A stretch of DNA of 64,000 bases from assembly GCF_016019935.1 (NCBI RefSeq), contig NZ_JAECMT010000001.1, positions 620,022 to 684,021 on the forward strand, written 5' to 3'. Both the position numbers and the translations under genes were made by a program. The DNA is from Paenibacillus sp. GSMTC-2017 (GTDB taxonomy: Bacteria > Bacillota > Bacilli > Paenibacillales > Paenibacillaceae). Position 1 is the stretch's first letter; each line of letters opens with the position of its first letter. Under the pieces are notes generated by a model. The model was not told the origin of the DNA. It worked only from the letters and a program-made list of their open reading frames with translations, and made no database searches. Below are positions 63,811 to 64,000 of this stretch, one piece after another.

Positions 63811-63999
63811 TCATTTTCCAGTAGACACAGTTTGCTCACTTTGTTCAATTCGATCAAGCTGACGGAATCGAACAACAAACACAATAGCTGCTATACAAAG
63901 AATGCCTCCTAATAAGTAAGGCAGTCCCATCTCCACTGTAAAGAGCAGTGATCCGAGTAATGGACCAGCAATACGACCAAGGCTATCCATCGATGAGCT
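63811..63999 (-). CDS. MFS transporter, C-terminal fragment
   Basis: An open frame of 62 codons plus TGA runs to the window edge, so this is only the C-terminus of a gene that continues beyond 64000. It translates as SSSMDSLGRIAGPLLGSLLF followed by one membrane helix and a charged tail, the last two helices of a Major Facilitator Superfamily transporter (D-x-L-G-R-I-x-G-P). The substrate cannot be read. The gene is convergent with the histidine kinase, and the tandem hairpins lie between them. Confidence 0.7.
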   Translation of the reverse strand, partial: SSSMDSLGRIAGPLLGSLLFTVEMGLPYLLGGILCIAAIVFVVRFRQLDRIEQSEQTVSTGK

Positions 64000-64000
64000 T

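Noticed and set aside
1..64000. CRISPR array, prophage, intact transposase, rRNA or tRNA
   Set aside because: None was found. The short direct repeats at 1-95 and 63634-63731 have only two or three units and contain hairpins rather than unique spacers.

Overview
The window looks like chromosome from a low-to-moderate GC, Gram-positive, endospore-former-type Bacillales bacterium, most likely Paenibacillaceae (Paenibacillus/Cohnella-like). The reasons are strong Shine-Dalgarno sequences with many GTG and TTG starts, RemA, YlbF/YlbG, YlaN, YugN, YktB and YuaF/flotillin homologues, an SLH-anchored surface protein, and gene neighbourhoods shared with Bacillus subtilis (yloA-yloB / remA-gmk-rpoZ; dgcP-rpsD; acsA-acuA-acuC-ccpA; ylaN-ftsW). 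Nearly all of it is ordinary core chromosome. No CRISPR array, rRNA, tRNA, intact insertion sequence or prophage was seen.

Layout. 1-360: a hairpin-bearing short repeat and a small membrane protein. 371-2010: a DUF6157 protein and remA-gmk-rpoZ. 2238-9796: yitJ-type methionine/folate enzyme, dapF and a Ca2+ P-type ATPase, with rqcH divergent. 9883-13669: PHP phosphoesterase, LysR regulator, unknowns, and ylbG-ricF. 13743-18485: an XPB helicase coupled to a PF13625-like partner, then a lipoprotein nuclease. 18510-24730: M20 peptidase, YugN, FtsW, Asp23, YlaN, an HPr-like protein without the phosphorylatable histidine, an M29 aminopeptidase and a lipoprotein. 24925-29960: dgcP, rpsD with a structured leader, flotillin and NfeD. 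30266-32308: a GC-rich TetR plus serine hydrolase pair with an operator-like promoter. 32759-41586: a class A PBP, acsA / acuA-acuC with a cre site between them, then mtnN and ccpA. 41780-47005: a zinc-ribbon protein, VanZ, a DJ-1/PfpI protein and a PTS operon (EIICBA, EI). 47310-51530: CoA-binding protein, aroA, aroK, a small protein and gndA. 51792-55277: unknown gene, yktB behind a Fur-like box, what looks like the 3' end of a group II intron, and an AT-rich FAD/Rieske oxidoreductase. 55380-64000: Nudix, an RND pump, a serine hydrolase with SLH domains, a two-component system, tandem hairpins, and the C-terminus of an MFS transporter cut by the window edge.

How the genes work together. Carbon control is the most coherent theme. 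CcpA, a cre site between acsA and acuA, acetyl-CoA synthetase with its acetylase (AcuA) and deacetylase (AcuC), PTS EIICBA plus EI, and an HPr-fold protein that keeps the Ser46 region all lie in one window. Envelope genes form a second theme: FtsW, a PBP with FN3 domains, flotillin/NfeD, an SLH-tethered hydrolase and VanZ. 

I did not find a clearly undescribed multi-gene defence or mobile system. The best leads are the translationally coupled XPB/partner pair, the histidine-less HPr-like protein, the divergent EPSP synthase, tandem hairpins with a compensatory base change, the dispersed hairpin repeat, and several sharp operator-like palindromes.
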